Translations under genes and position numbers: made by a program
The notes under the pieces: model-generated
What the model saw: the letters and a program-made list of their open reading frames with translations, nothing else
Told to the model about the DNA's origin: nothing
Database searches by the model: none
Shown: piece after piece, positions 46,997 to 60,679 of the stretch
How positions within the stretch are numbered: the first letter of the stretch is position 1
Layout: each line of letters begins with the position of its first letter
Source: Dioscorea cayenensis subsp. rotundata
Taxonomy: Eukaryota; Streptophyta; Magnoliopsida; Dioscoreales; Dioscoreaceae
Direction: 5' to 3'
Length of the DNA: 64,000 bases
Assembly: GCF_009730915.1 (NCBI RefSeq)
Contig: NC_052486.1
Coordinates: forward strand, 22,597,589 to 22,661,588

Positions 46997-49900
46997 ATGT
47001 CCCTTCAATCAATCTAGGGCGGAGAAGAGTGAGGGTCAGCCGAGGAAATCCGGGAGATCCGGCAACTCTGGCTACCATAGGTCAGCCTTTTCCGGCAGCG
47101 GGAAGGGCGGCGGTGCCGCCCCTCCTCCCTCACCTCCTCTTCTAACACCGCCTCTGTTTCCTTTAGACCGCAGGTGCGTATTAATTCTTGTTCTCTGAAA
47201 TACTGATATTCTTTTCCTTACTTTTATGGCCGGATTGGTGTTCTTTGCTGATTTGGGAACGGGGGTCATCAAAAAGTTGTTGTCTTGATTCTTCTTTGTT
47301 CTTTGCTCTTTGTTCATTGAAATACTGAAAAAAAAAAAAATTTGCTCTTTGCTGATTTGGCAAACCGGTTGATTAATCAAGGAATTCAAGAGCGGTTCCT
47401 AAGGCTCCGTCATCTCAGCCTACTGCTGGAGCTTCGGACTCTGCAGCACCCATGACACCTGCCAAAGGTTCTATTCTTTGATCACTTTCTTCAATTATGC
47501 TGTTGAAGTGGTACATTGTTGTGCATGTATTTTGAGGACTGGTGGTGTTTTCCTGCTTTGTGACTGTCTTAAGTAGAACTTTATCTTTGTATTTTATGCC
47601 AGGGTTTGTAATCAAGTGTTTGATTTAACATTTATTTCATTGTTTTACCGCAATATTGTTTTCAGGGGATGCATCCAAGCAGTACACACTTCAGTTTGGG
47701 ACAATAAGTCCTGGGATCATGAATGGAATGCAGGTGGATGTTATTCAGGATTATGCTGGTAAAATTTTGGTTTTTATCTTGATTTATTTATATTGATTGA
47801 GTATACCACTGTGGGTTGTAGATTCCAGCTCGGACAAGCTCAGCTCCGCCAAATTTGGATGAGCAGAAGAATGACCAGGTATATCAGTTGTGTGTGCTTT
47901 TGTGACATCTATATCTAGGCTATTATTTGTGCATTTGAATTGATGTTTCTTGTCATTGTTTGTACCGCAAATACCATTCATCTGAGATAGGTGTTATTAG
48001 CATTTGAATATGGTACAGGTTTATGATTTAGTACAACAATGCATTTTCATAATGCCTTCTTGTTGGATGTTTTGTCCATGCCTCTTTTGGAAGAACCATT
48101 TACTTGCAATCTTGCACTGTTTGTCTCTTGGTTATAATGATATTATGGTGGTTTAATTCAGGCTCGGCATGATCCGTTTTGGGCTATGCCCACATTGCCT
48201 TTGCCTGCTGCCCCTAAACAACAACAACAAACAAGGAAAGATGTGGGTGCTATGAGACAATCCAACCCTGGGGAGGGTCATTCACAAACACAAACTAATA
48301 AGGAAGTGCATGTACAAAATCCTCCTCCCGCAAACATGGCTCTTCCAAAACCTTCTATTCTTCCTGTGACTGGTCCACCTGTGCCCGTGTCGATGCCCTT
48401 TCAGCAACCGCATGTATCATTGCAATTTGGTGGCCCTGGTATTCAGTTGCAATCACAGGGTGTTACAGCGGCTTCACTCCAAATGCCTTTAACGTTTCCT
48501 GTTGGAGGTGCACCCCAAGTTCCGCAGCAAATGTTTGTTTCTGCTCTTCAGTCTCATCCGATGCAAGCACAGGCAATAATGCACCAAGGACAAGGCTTCA
48601 GTTTTGCACCTCAAGTAGGTCACCAACTTCCTTCTCAGTTGGGCAATCTGGGGATTGCAATTGGCCCACAATTTGGTCAACAGCAGCCAGGAAAAATTTG
48701 GAGGTCAGCGCAAATCAACAGTTAAAAATAACTCACCCAGATACCCATGAAGAATTAAGGCTGGACCAAAGAACTGATTCCGTTATAGATGGTGGTTCCT
48801 CCAGGCAAAGGCCAATTTCAAACCTAACCTCTCAATCTCAGCCTCTCCCGACATATGCTCATCCTCATCAGATGAATTATTTCTCCCAATTACAGCCTAA
48901 TACTTATGGTCCGCATATTGTCTATCCTACCGCACCGTCTGTTCCAATGTCAAGTGGCCCGATGAGCACACATGCTCCTAGACATAGTTACACAGTTGGC
49001 CCGAGTGGGCAGCCTGTGCCCTATATGAGTCCACTGCTCAATCCTGTTACTGGTATCAAAACTGGACCTCCTCTTCATGGTGTTCATGAATCAGTCAAGT
49101 CAGAAGCCTCATCATTCTCTGTCTGCGTCATCTTCAGTGCCAGTGTTAATAAAGCCATTGATTGGTTCACATGCAGATAAGATCGGAACATCTTCAGTGA
49201 TGATAACTGCACCTGTGAGTGACGCAGAGGCACATAATCTAGCAAAACCGTCCTTGTCAGTAACTGATTCTCATCAGCGGAAGGGCAGTGAGATTCGTGT
49301 GCAGAGTAATTTGTCACAGTCTGTGTCTGTTTCTGAACCATCCATCTCCACATCATTGTCTGCCGCTCCATCTGATGCTGTTTCACCACAAAGGCCCGAG
49401 CATGAAAGTGTCTCAGCAGCTCCAGTTTCAGCTGCAGGGGATGCAGTAGGAACTGAAGGCAGAAAAAAGGAGCCTATCACAAGATCGAATTCTTTGAAGG
49501 AGCATCAAAAGAAACCTAGCAAAAAGGATCTGAAGCACGTGCAACCTCAGCAGCAGCAACAGGTTAGTTTTATCCTCTGTGATTGTTTAGAGTGTTAGAA
49601 GTCAGAACCCGTATGATTTATCTTCTGTGTATATCTGACTGTAGTTTGTCTGCCTTGCCAAATTGCTGGAATGTTGCAGGACAGTTTGAAGTCTGCAGAG
49701 GTGACAAAGTTTTCATCAAACAAAAATAGCAGCACATCAGATATACCACCTCAGCAGGAATCTGGGTCTTGTGATAATGAACTCAAGTCCGCTGGAGCTG
49801 TTCAGCATGAAACAGTGCCTGCATTGTCAATACCCGCTGAAGCTGTATTGGAGAAAGACATATCTATCTTGATTGGAATTCCTTCCGTGAAGAGGGATTC

Positions 49901-52900
49901 TGTTGAGACATCCATATCTGTTTCTATTCATGATGATAGAATTCCAAGGCAGAACTCTGATTTCACTCATTCTCAGCCTCAACCTCAACCTAATTTAGTT
50001 AATGTTGGGCCAAAATCAGAACCGAAGGTGTATGAGAAGAATGAATCATCTAATGATTTGTTGCAAGGTGATATTTCTGATGCTATAGTAAAATTAGTCA
50101 CCACTGCTGCTCAAGGTGGAGAGCCATTTACGTTAGTTAAACGGGATGTAGCAGGACCACAGGATTGTGACAAAAGTGCAACCTTTCAGTTAGATGATGC
50201 TGAAAAGGAGCAGCTTGAGGCCTGCTCAGTAGATGTAAGTTCTTGTGTTGAAGTTGACCAAAAACCCAAGAAAGCTGATAGTTGTGTTGCTGCCTCAGAT
50301 GATTCTATTGTCAAATCAGACTCTTTAAGCCATCTTTCACACACAAATGCTAGTGTAGACAAAATCTCACTCACAGATTGTGTTACAGATACCAGTGAAA
50401 GCACAAGCCATGGGGATTTTGTCACGAGTGATCCTGCTTTACCACTGGAGGAGACTACCGTCAGGCAAACTACAGTTTCATCTGGAACTGGACCGAATCA
50501 GGAAGGTAAACCTGCAGATCTGCCTAGCGGAACCGGTTTCTGTTACACATTCTGGGGCCAAAGGACAAAGCTCATTTTGGAGCCAACCAGGTCTAAAACC
50601 CCTAGTGGAAAAAAGAAGCTAAGGGAAATCCTATCGAAAGCAGACTCTGCTGGGTCTTCTGATCTTTACAATGCGTACAAGAGCCCACAAGAGAAGCCTG
50701 AACCTTTGAATCCATCTGAAAGCGAGGACATTTCTACAACAGTTGATACAAAAAATATTTCTGTGAATGATCTTAATAAGGAAGCTGTTGTCATTGCGGA
50801 AGATAAGGTGAGTAAAGGTGAAGTGGATGACTGGGAAGATGCTGCAGATATATCCACACTGAAACTGGGAAACTCCGAAAGTAATCACCGAGCTCATGAA
50901 GCTAAGAAGCAGCCTGATGAATATGGAAATGAAGCTACTGGTAGAAAGAAATACTCCAGAGATTTTCTAATGACATTTTCGGAACAATGTACGGAACTTC
51001 CTGCAGGGTTTGAAATTGGATATGGTATAGCAAATGCTTTGATGAGTGGCCCTGTATCTGCATCTTATGCTGTTGATCGTGAACCTCATCCAAGCCCGGG
51101 AAGGAGTACAGATAGGTCTCCTAAAGCTCCTTGGGTTGACCGTCGGATAGTTGTGGGGGATGATGACAAATGGACCAAATTTCCTGGTTCATCTGGTCCT
51201 GGGTTTGATCTTGCCCATGGGATTTCAGCTGTGTCTTTTCGCCCTGGACAGGGAGTTAACCATGGTGTTTTAAGAAATCCACGTGGTCAGTTGTCCAGTC
51301 AGTATGCTGGTGGGATTCTCTCTGGACCTCTTCAAGCTATGGCTTCCCCTGGAGGGGTGCCACAGAATGGTATTGATGCTGACCGGTGGCATCGTGCTCC
51401 AAGCGCCCAACGGGGTTTGGTACCATCACCTCAGACTCCTTTGCAGGTGATGCACAAGGCCACAAAAAAATATGAAATTGGGAAAGTTTCTGATGTGGAA
51501 GTGGCAAAGCAAAGACAATTGAAATCCATACTTAATAAACTAACACCTCAGAATTTTGAGAAACTATTTGAACAAGTCAAAACGGTGAATATTGATAATC
51601 CGGTCACTCTCACCGGCGTCATTTCACAGATCTTTGACAAAGCTTTGACAGAACCAACATTCTGTGAAATGTATGCAGATTTCTGCTTTTCATTTGTCTT
51701 CGAGTTACCTGATTTCAGTGAGAATAATGAGAAGATCACCTTTAAGAGGCTGTTACTGAACAAAATGCCAGGAAGAATTTGAAAGAGGGGAAAGAGAGCA
51801 GGCTGAAGCTGACAAGGCTGAAGAGGAAGGTGAAATCGAACAATCTGAAGGGGAGAGGGAAGAAAAAGAATTAAGGCACGCAGACGTATGCTGGGAAATA
51901 TTAGGTTAATTGGTGAATTGTACAAAAAGAAAATGTTGACAGAGAGAATCATGCACGAATGCATTAAGAAATTGTTAGGGCAATATCCGAATCCGGATGA
52001 GGAAGATATAGAGGCCTTGTGCAAATTGATGAGCACAATTGGGCAGATGATAGATCATCCGAAGGCCAAGGAACATATGGATGCATATTTTGATATGATG
52101 CTGAAGCTATCAACCAATCCGAAGTTATCTTCTCGAGTGAGATTTATGCTGAAGGATGCGATTGATCTGAGGAAAAACAGATGGCAACAGAGGAGGAAAA
52201 TTGAGGGGCCAAAGAAAATTGAGGAGGTACACAGAGATGTGGCTCATGAAAGACAAGCTCAAGCCAGTAGACTGGCTCGTGGTCCTGTCATTAGCTCAAC
52301 ACCTAGAAGGGGAGCAGCTGTTGATTTTGGTCCTAGAGGTTCTACAATACTTTCTTCTCCTCCCCAGCAGATGGGCGGTTCTCGTGGCTTTCCAGTCCAG
52401 GCCCGTGGCCCTCAGGATGTCAGGGTGGATGATAGACATCCATTTGAGAGCAAAACTTTCTCTTCACCCCCTGCCTCAAAGAAGTTCTGATGATGATTCT
52501 ATTACCCTTGGCCCTAAAGGTGGTCTGGGAAGGGGTATGTCTTTCAGAGGACAACCATTGACGTCAAACACTCCCTACCTACTGAAATTTTTCAAGTGCA
52601 GGTGACCCTACGAAGAATGACAACGGGCCTAAATGGTTACAGCTCTGCTCCACACAACTCTAGAGATGAAGTCAGGTCTAGAGATGTGTTTGATAGGCTT
52701 GGAGGAACATCTTATGAACAACCAACTATCCAAAAGAACCTATTCTGGGATCAGGGACTCCACAATTACAGATCATGCTGCTGATAAGTCTTCAGTTACG
52801 CCTTCTACTGGGAGAATACAGGGATCAGTACCAGCTGATCCAACCACATCTTCTCTTACAAAGGCTTTTGGGTGAAGATGGTCTTGAGATAAATCCATGT

Positions 52901-55029
52901 CTGCGATAAGGGAGTACTACAGGTACTACTAATACCTGTAAATGTTGATCATCAGTTTTCTTTTCACTTGCCATTGGCATATATATTTGCAAAGGTCCAT
53001 GCATGCTCTGAGTGTGCTTGTGTGTGTGCATGAACTTCTCTGCTGGAGAGGAAACACTTACTTAGAGTTGACTATGAATATTTCAACTTTGAAAATATGC
53101 TTTTTCCCTTTTTATGTTTAATCCGAATGGTATTTATTCTTTAATCATCTTTGCTAATATTTCATTACATTATTTGATGAAGTGTTCAGTTCAGAATTTG
53201 TACTATTAGAAAAAGAAGGCCGCTGGGTGTGTGTGTGGGGTGGGGGTGTGTAGTGGAGGAGGGGCATGATGAATTTCCTCCAGAATTCCAGGCCAAACCT
53301 TGGATTGGATTCTTTGATTGAAAATTGAAAAATCTGATTCCTTTATGTGAGTAATTGATAGCCTTGGAGATAAGTCCCACTTTCTTGAGTTACAATGCAG
53401 AATTATTGGAGAGAGCTTTAGGCAGCATTTGGTGAAGTTTTTTACCTGAATTACATTTATGATTAGCAAGAAACAAAACCTCAGAGAGTAGCTCATCCCA
53501 CAGGCATTGAAGTAATCAAGAGAGCGACATACTAAAACCTACGTCAGCAGGGACACAGGCTTAGAGATTGGGAGTGTACTAGTTTTTAAGATATATTGGT
53601 GGATTGTGCTTCATCTTATTCCCTTCTCAATATTTTATTCCAAATTATCTGTGGATCAAAGATGCTTCTTTAAGTGTGATTTTGGGAAAATGTTGAAACC
53701 CTTGAAAATTTTTAGGCTGTTGTCATTTTGATGTCTAGTCTTGCAAACAAATGACCCTTATATGAATACCTTGAACAAGCAAACTACTGTTTTTTTACAT
53801 TTCTTTCATTTCTTTCATTTGCATATTCTGTAAATAGCTGAGGTTTATGTTATTCTACTCTATTAGAGTTGTGATAATTATTAGAGTGAAATTTAATGAT
53901 TGTATTCTAATAGCAATGTAGATATTTAGGTGATCAATTTAGAGCCGATGAATTGCATTTCTTTCCCAAGTTGTGTATTTCATATTAGAGGGAAGGAGTT
54001 GAGCTTATTGTTGGAGTCGAATTTTTGGTGAAAGTGTGATGCAGTATGTCGGTAGGGGGGTGGTTAGGATTAGTTCATAATTGGGGAAGCAGAGCTTTAA
54101 TGTTTTGGTAGCTCTGTCGTGACAAGACATTCAATCACAAAAGATAAATGCTTAATTACTTCTTGACCATTAATTATTCCTTCTGATAAGAAATTGAAGT
54201 TGCCATTTAAATATTTTCTCATTATTCACTTTTTATCCTCATGCTTAAAGGTATATATATACATAAATCTTTATAATGATTTATTATATTATCTGAAACA
54301 TATTTTCTAGGCATCTTCATTTTGAAGATGATTTGTTGTGATTCATTAAGCCAAACACATTTGACCTCTTATATTGATCGTTGGCGAAGTGATAAAAGAA
54401 AAAAAAATGATTTTCTTGCAGTGCCAAGGATGATGAGGAAGTTGTATTGTGCATCAAAGAGTTGAACTCTCCAAACTTCTTTCCTACCATGATTTCGCTG
54501 TGGATCACGGACTCATTCGAGAGAAAAGATATGGAAAGGGATCTCTTGGCCACACTACTTGTGAAATTGAACCAGTCCCAAGATCACTTGTTAAGTGAAA
54601 CACAGCTCATCCAGGGGTATTAACTGCTCTTATCTTTTACTCTTTTATTTAATTAAATCATCATACTTACGCAAGTTTCTGTTTGTACCTCCAGCTTTGA
54701 GAATGTTCTGTCTTCATTAGAGGACGCAATTAACGACGCCCCTAAAGCAGCAGAGTTTCTCGGAAGGCTTTGTGCAAGAGTAATATTGGATACTCCCATG
54801 CCCTTGAAGGAGATCGGAAGATTAATTCTTGAAGGCGGGGAAGAGCCTGGTCAGCTACTTGAATCTGGTGTTGCTTCGAGATCCTTGGCAGCATTTTTAG
54901 AGTTCATACAAAAAGAAAAAAAGGGGATTCAGTTTTTGAACCAACTCCGTGCAAACTCCGGTTTTGCATCTGGAGAGTTTCCGGCCTCCTCATCCCTTGA
55001 GAGCAAAGAAGCTAGACCCATTCCTTTAG
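46997..55029 (+). CDS. EIF4G: Translation initiation factor eIF4G, with multiple frame breaks
   Basis: Exons: 46997-47173, 47382-47467, 47666-47733, 47822-47878, 48162-49562, 49681-52922, 54422-54616 and 54695-55029, all with GT-AG borders. The product (about 1850 residues) is the cap-complex scaffold: it binds eIF4E through KKYSRDFLM at about 50946-50972 (YxxxxL-phi), eIF4A and eIF3 through the MIF4G domain (about 51450-52200; LNKLTPQNFEKLFEQV, RLIGELYKKKMLTE), and has a C-terminal MA3 domain (about 52890-54900; CIKELNSPNFFPTMISLWIT). Breaks occur at 47001-47003 (extra C, so ATG leads to MSLQSI-stop), 48692-48696, 48724-48728, about 49100, 51762-51765, about 51868-51880, 52467-52471, about 52631, 52866-52870 and 54962-54965. 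Most are one extra base in a homopolymer. Ignoring the last one, the protein ends in the family-typical AKKLDPFL at TAG 55027-55029. Confidence 0.93.
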
Positions 55030-55149
55030 ATTCACAGATACAATGTTTCGCCGTAGTGATTTATGAATTCTTTTTTTTTTTGTTTCTTTTTGTTTCGTCT
55101 TAGGGTTTTGATAATATATTGGTTTTCAGCAATCCTTGCCTTCAGAGTT

Positions 55150-57068
55150 CTCATTGATTCAATGCAACCTGGACATAATCTTAACAGCTTATATAAATAG
55201 GATCAGGTAGATGCATTCTTTTACTGGCCTGTAACTGTGCCATCATCAGTATAGACCTACAAATTGGGACCATCATCTGAATGAATTCTGTAATTGAGGT
55301 TATTCATAAATGATTTCTGCTGATTTGCTGCATTTGTTTTTCCTATTTTAATTTATTATGTTTTCATTGTTTTTTTACAAAGTAATAATCAAAACCTGAT
55401 TCCCAGCTTTTTAATGTCTGGTTCTTGTTACAGGGTCTATGAATCGTCTTGATTTTTTTATTTTTATGTATATATTGTATACAATTACGAGCAGAATATT
55501 TTTTGTTCCAAATTTTCATTTTGCCAAAAGATCAATAGCTAAAAACATTTTTCATTGTAATTGATTAATAATTTTTATTGTTCTAAATGCAAGTTTATGT
55601 TCTTTTTTGTTTGCCTGGTTCTTTTTGTTTCAGAAAAATTACTGAAAAATAATAAAGTTCAATTATTGTGTGTATGTTTTTTACACCCATTTTATTTACA
55701 TTTTAATCTTGCATTAGAAAGAGTCAAAATTTCAAACTAGCTGGGAGTTAAATGTTTTAACTTTTCAGCCATAACTGAGATTTAAATGTATTAATTGTTT
55801 ATTTATTGTGAGTTTTTTTTATTAATAGGTGATAAACACCCCTATATTTAAAAAATTGTTAAAGGCACTGATAAGTATCTTCTGACATGCAAAAAAAATC
55901 ACTTTTTTTCCAACAGAGATTTATACCCAGGTTCATAAATAGTACAAAAATAAGCACTATACCCAGTGTATGAATAATACAGTACTGTTGCTAAAAAAGA
56001 TTCAAATTTTTATCTTTTCACTTAGCACTCTTGTATCATACGATTGAGTTATCCAATAGTTGATGTTATTGCGAGTTCAGTATTTACATTTCGCACGAGA
56101 AAATATAAATCTCATTTTTCGACAAGACTTCGCACAAGAACATATAAATCTCATCCTCGTGACGTTCACGTGACACTTTTACCTTGGAATCAGCTTAACC
56201 GCGGCATCAATGCTGCGTAACAAATGGGGCCCAGCGGGCGTATCATAACGGCACACGTGGCCGGTATCTTTCCTTCTTTGGATGTTCCTGCGGTCCATTA
56301 AACACGCTTACACTCCACACTCATTTTCAAATCACGGTTCCGTTTCAAATTCAATCCCTCCTTTTCTCGCGCTCTAATTCTTTTTATTTCTTCAAATTTA
56401 ATCCCAAAATTTCCATTTTTTTTTTGGAAGAAAAGAGTTCGAAGGTGAATCTAGGTCAATTGGTTGATCCATAAATCTTTTCTGCGTTTTGAGAATTCAA
56501 TCATTAGGTAATGCATCCTTTTTTTTCAGCTGTTTGTTGAAATCTCCATTCTTTTGATTGCTTAGGGTTTTAAGAAATTAGAAAAAGTGAATATGAGTAG
56601 AATTTGATACCATTTTGGCTTTTACTTCTTTTTGGATTCATTGTATGTGAATATTATCATCAGTCTCTGAATGGAAAGTTTGATTATAAAAAAAAGACAA
56701 TTTTAATGATATGTATGTAGAAAAAGAATAAAATTAAATTCAATCCTTTGTGCATTATCAAAATGCTTATTGCTTCAATGTTTTTGAGTTGTTCGAAGCT
56801 TTTTATTTATTTATTTATCGAACTTGTCGATCATGGTAGTGATGCTCTTTTTTTGTAAAGCTATATGTAACAATAGCATTTGGCTATAATGGGAATGTGT
56901 GATCTGATGTATGCTCTAATGTTGCAGAGGAAATTTGTATTTTTTTCTTTTTTTAATTAGTGAATTTGTTGATCATGGTAGTGATGTTAAGTTTTTGTAA
57001 TAGCATAGCATTTGACTGTGTGTGGCCTGATTTATGCTCTAATGTTTCAGTGGAACTATTGATTCATT
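55150..57068 (+). promoter_or_regulatory. eIF4G 3' flank, MAP65 promoter and 5' leader (source of duplicate)
   Basis: 55150-56520 is the better-preserved partner of 41590-42728. The stretch 56210-56400 is GC-richer, includes ACACGTGG near 56254 (G-box-like) and pyrimidine-rich leader sequence. ATTAG|GTAATGC near 56508 is a likely leader-intron donor and TTGCAG or TTTCAG near 57050 the acceptor before the ATG at 57069. Confidence 0.6.
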
Positions 57069-60000
57069 ATGGCTAAAAGTCTAGATAATCAGCTCTTCCA
57101 AGTTGAAACATCATGCGGAAGTCTTCTATATGAGCTTCAGGTAAATATAAAGCATCTGTGGATAAGGCTCATGCACTTTCTTTTTTTTTTCATTCTTTGT
57201 TCTTCTTGACCAGAATTCGAGAGACATATTTTACAAGTATAGTATATTAGGTATGATATGGTAAAGAATTAAACCTGCATGCTGTTAGTTTTAGATTCTG
57301 GATTACTTATTATTAGCATTGTGGTAAATTTATTTAAATTTTTGCAGGTTATATGGGATGAAATTGGGGAGCCTGATGGAGATAGGGATAAAATGTTACT
57401 TGAATTGGAACAGGAATGTCTTGAAGTGTATAGAAGAAAGGTTGATCAGGCGAATAGGTCAAGAGCTCAATTGCGTCAAGCCATTGCTGTTTCTGAAGCT
57501 GAGATTGCAGCCATATGTTCAGCAATGGGTGAGAGACCTGTGCATAGTGGACAGGTTTGTTTGCCTACTGTTAATGATTTGGGTTTAGTTGGTGATGTTT
57601 TGACTATATATTCATACATGCATATATGTGTGGTGTGCGCACACACGAGCATGAACATGGTTATCACAGCATATTTCCTTCCTATTGTATCCTATTGCAT
57701 AGAATGTGTGCTTGAGAAAGAAACATTGTGTCTCCACACTGAAGCATTCTGCATATTTCTGACACGTGTCATTTCCGTTTCAATCAGAGTACAGGGAGTT
57801 TAAGGGAAGAGTTTAGTGTGATAATTCCACTGCTTGATGAAATGCAAAAGAGGAAGGCTGAAAGAAGAAGCCGATTCCTTGAATTTTTTGAACAAATAAA
57901 ACACATATCAAATGAGCTAAGTTCTGAAGAATGTAATCATCGCAAGAATGCTTTGGATGAATCGGATCTATCCATTAAAAAACTTGAAGAATTGCAGGAA
58001 CAACTAGAATCACTTCAAAAGGAGAAGGTTTTAAGTTTGAATCTTGGGTTCATTGTGTTACAATATTCAATTTTTCTCTGTTCTGACAAAAGCATTTTTT
58101 GACAGAATGAACGGTTGCAGCTGGTGCTAGACCACCTGAAGACATTGAGAAGTTTATGTTTAGTTCTTGGTATGGATTTCAATCAAACAGCTTGTGAGAT
58201 ACACTCTAGTCTGGGAGGAGCAGAAGCATCAAGTTTTAGCAGTGAAACCATTGACAGTCTAGCTTCTGCAATACAGAGGTTGAGAGAGATCAAGACACAA
58301 AGACTACAGACAGTAAAAATTTGTTCCCTGCACAACACTTTCATCTTTTTGGTTATCCATATGTTCCTCTCTTAATTTGTTAAGCTTTTGACAGCTACAA
58401 GATCATGCCGCTACTTTGTTTGAACTGTGGAGTTTGATGGACGCGCCTATTGAAGAGCAACAATTGTTTCAGAACGTCACATGCACTGTAGGTGCTTCGG
58501 AACATGAAATAACAGATGCAAATATGCTTTCCGAACACAATGTCAATCATGTGAGCTCATAACTGAGTGGGTAGAGGAAGAATTAGAATTTCTTCGTTTC
58601 CTAACTCCTCATGTTCATTCTTTGAGCTGTGGAAGATGGATTTGGATGCAGGTGGAGACAGAGGTTTCAAGGCTTCAAGAACTAAAAGCTAGTAAGATGA
58701 ATGAGCTAGTTCTGAAGAAGAAGACAGAACTAGAGGAACTTCGATGTAGAACACACTTGGTTGCCAGGACAGATAATGCATTTAAATTTGCAGGAGAAGC
58801 TACCAAGGATGGTAATAGTTTAAAACTAGTCACTGTTTATGGTATTAAATGGTTCGTTATTATCATTAATGATCTTTAACCACCTTCTTCTCTTACCTTG
58901 TCAGGAACTGTTGATCCATCTTTAGTACTGGAAGAAATAGAGGCTCAAATATTTGCTGTGAAAGAGGAAACTTTTAGCAGGAAAGACATTCTTGAAAAAG
59001 TCGAAAAATGGTTGGCTGCATGTGAGGAAGAGTCCTGGCTGGAGGAGTACAACAGGGTTGGGAAATTAAACTTACATTCCTTTTTTTGTACGTTATATAT
59101 GCTAAAAAACAACTAATGTTTTTTTCCCAGGATGAGAATCGATATAGTGCTGGAAGAGGAGCTCACCTCACTCTTAAACGCGCTGAAAAGGCCCGTTTGC
59201 TAGTCAATAAAATTCCAGGTATTTACTTATGTAACATGCATGTGATATGTGACATTCAATTTATCCATATTGATCTTCCTTTCTGAGATTCTTTGTCATT
59301 ATTTATCTCAAACAGCAATTGTGGAAACTTTGATGAACAGAGTCACAGCATGGGAAGAAGAAAGAGGGATTGCCTTTACCTATGATGGAGTAGCCATTTC
59401 TCATCTATGCTTGCTTGGAACATTTTGTAGCAAGTGAAGCTACACATCATTTATTTGTTTCTTGTCTAATAGCTTTTTCTTTCTAGGTTTGCCTAATGTC
59501 AATGCTAGAAGAATACAGCATATTGAGGCAAGAGAAGGAGCAAGAACGCAAGAGGCAGAGGGTGACACTCCATCTTTAAAATACTTTCATTTCATACAGG
59601 GTCTACTCTTTAACAATTTGATTATTTACAGGATCAGAGAAGGCTACAAGATCAGTTTATAGCTGAACAGGAAGCACTTTATGGATCCAAACCAAGTCCT
59701 TCCAAATCCCAAAGTGGAAAGAGAGCTCCTAGAATTTCCACTGGCGGTCCAAGTAGAAGGATATCATTAGGTGGAGCTGTATTGCAAAAGAGTACACGCT
59801 TAATGAGAAAGGTGGATGAGGGTGTTGTCCCTTCAGCTGGTTAGTTTCTTCAACTTAATATGATCTTCCATGAACAGTAAGAAACATGTCTAGCCCAAGT
59901 ATATGTCAGAGGTATCATACATATATGATCAAATATTTCATAATTCCAGAAAGGACTAATCTTCATTATTTCAATCAAAGAATGAATGTAGTGTAGGACA

Positions 60001-60679
60001 ACTTGTCTAAGCTTTACCAGTTTACTCACCAACTTTTATTCCATGCATTTTACTTCATGACTGTGACTGATGACTTTTGTCTTTTTTTTTCTTTAATTTT
60101 ATCTATTCTTCTGTCACAAATACATTTCTTTAATGGTGATCGAATTATCGAATTATTGTTTTGTCCCAGTGGTTATCTGATATTCTGATAACTATGTGTA
60201 CTGTTCTATCATCTGTTGTTCCAATTCATGATTTCTCTCTATGCCATCAACCTATTCCTTCTTAGCAGTTACATACAACATGATTATGTCTTTGCATTGC
60301 AACAGGTAGCAGAGGTCATGCTGGTCTTACAGCAAAGAAACAACCTCTCCAGGCATCTAATGTCCATGGAATCATCACCCAAACACCTCGCAAACCCTTC
60401 ACTCCTCTAGTTCCATTGAACAGCATGCCATCAACACCCTCCAAGCCAATCATCACAACAGACATAGCAGAGGAGAAGAGAACTCCCAAAGGTATCATGC
60501 CAATTCAGACACCAACAACACCAATGACTGTCTCTGTGCCAATGCATGTTGCCAACACACCAGCTCCACTCTGCTTTGTTTATGAAGCTGCAACTGAAGA
60601 AAGAGCACTAGATATTGAGTATTCCTTTGAGGAAAGAAGAATGGCCTTTCTGCTAAACAACCCTCAGATGTTTGTTTAG
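57069..60679 (+). CDS. MAP65: 65-kDa microtubule-associated protein (MAP65/ASE1/PRC1 family)
   Basis: Twelve exons: 57069-57140, 57348-57554, 57788-58027, 58106-58312, 58395-58550, 58652-58811, 58905-59056, 59131-59218, 59316-59389, 59487-59561, 59632-59839 and 60306-60679. All are GT-AG and in phase, giving 670 residues with no frame break. The N-terminus [20 protein letters not shown] and [20 protein letters not shown] are family signatures. A long coiled-coil rod (dimerisation) follows to about residue 330, then the conserved microtubule-binding region with [17 protein letters not shown] and [15 protein letters not shown]. The basic, Ser/Pro-rich tail ([35 protein letters not shown]) has likely CDK/MAPK and Aurora sites that in the family control bundling. 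MAP65 proteins cross-link antiparallel microtubules in the cortical array and phragmoplast. The subclass cannot be set by eye. Confidence 0.96.
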
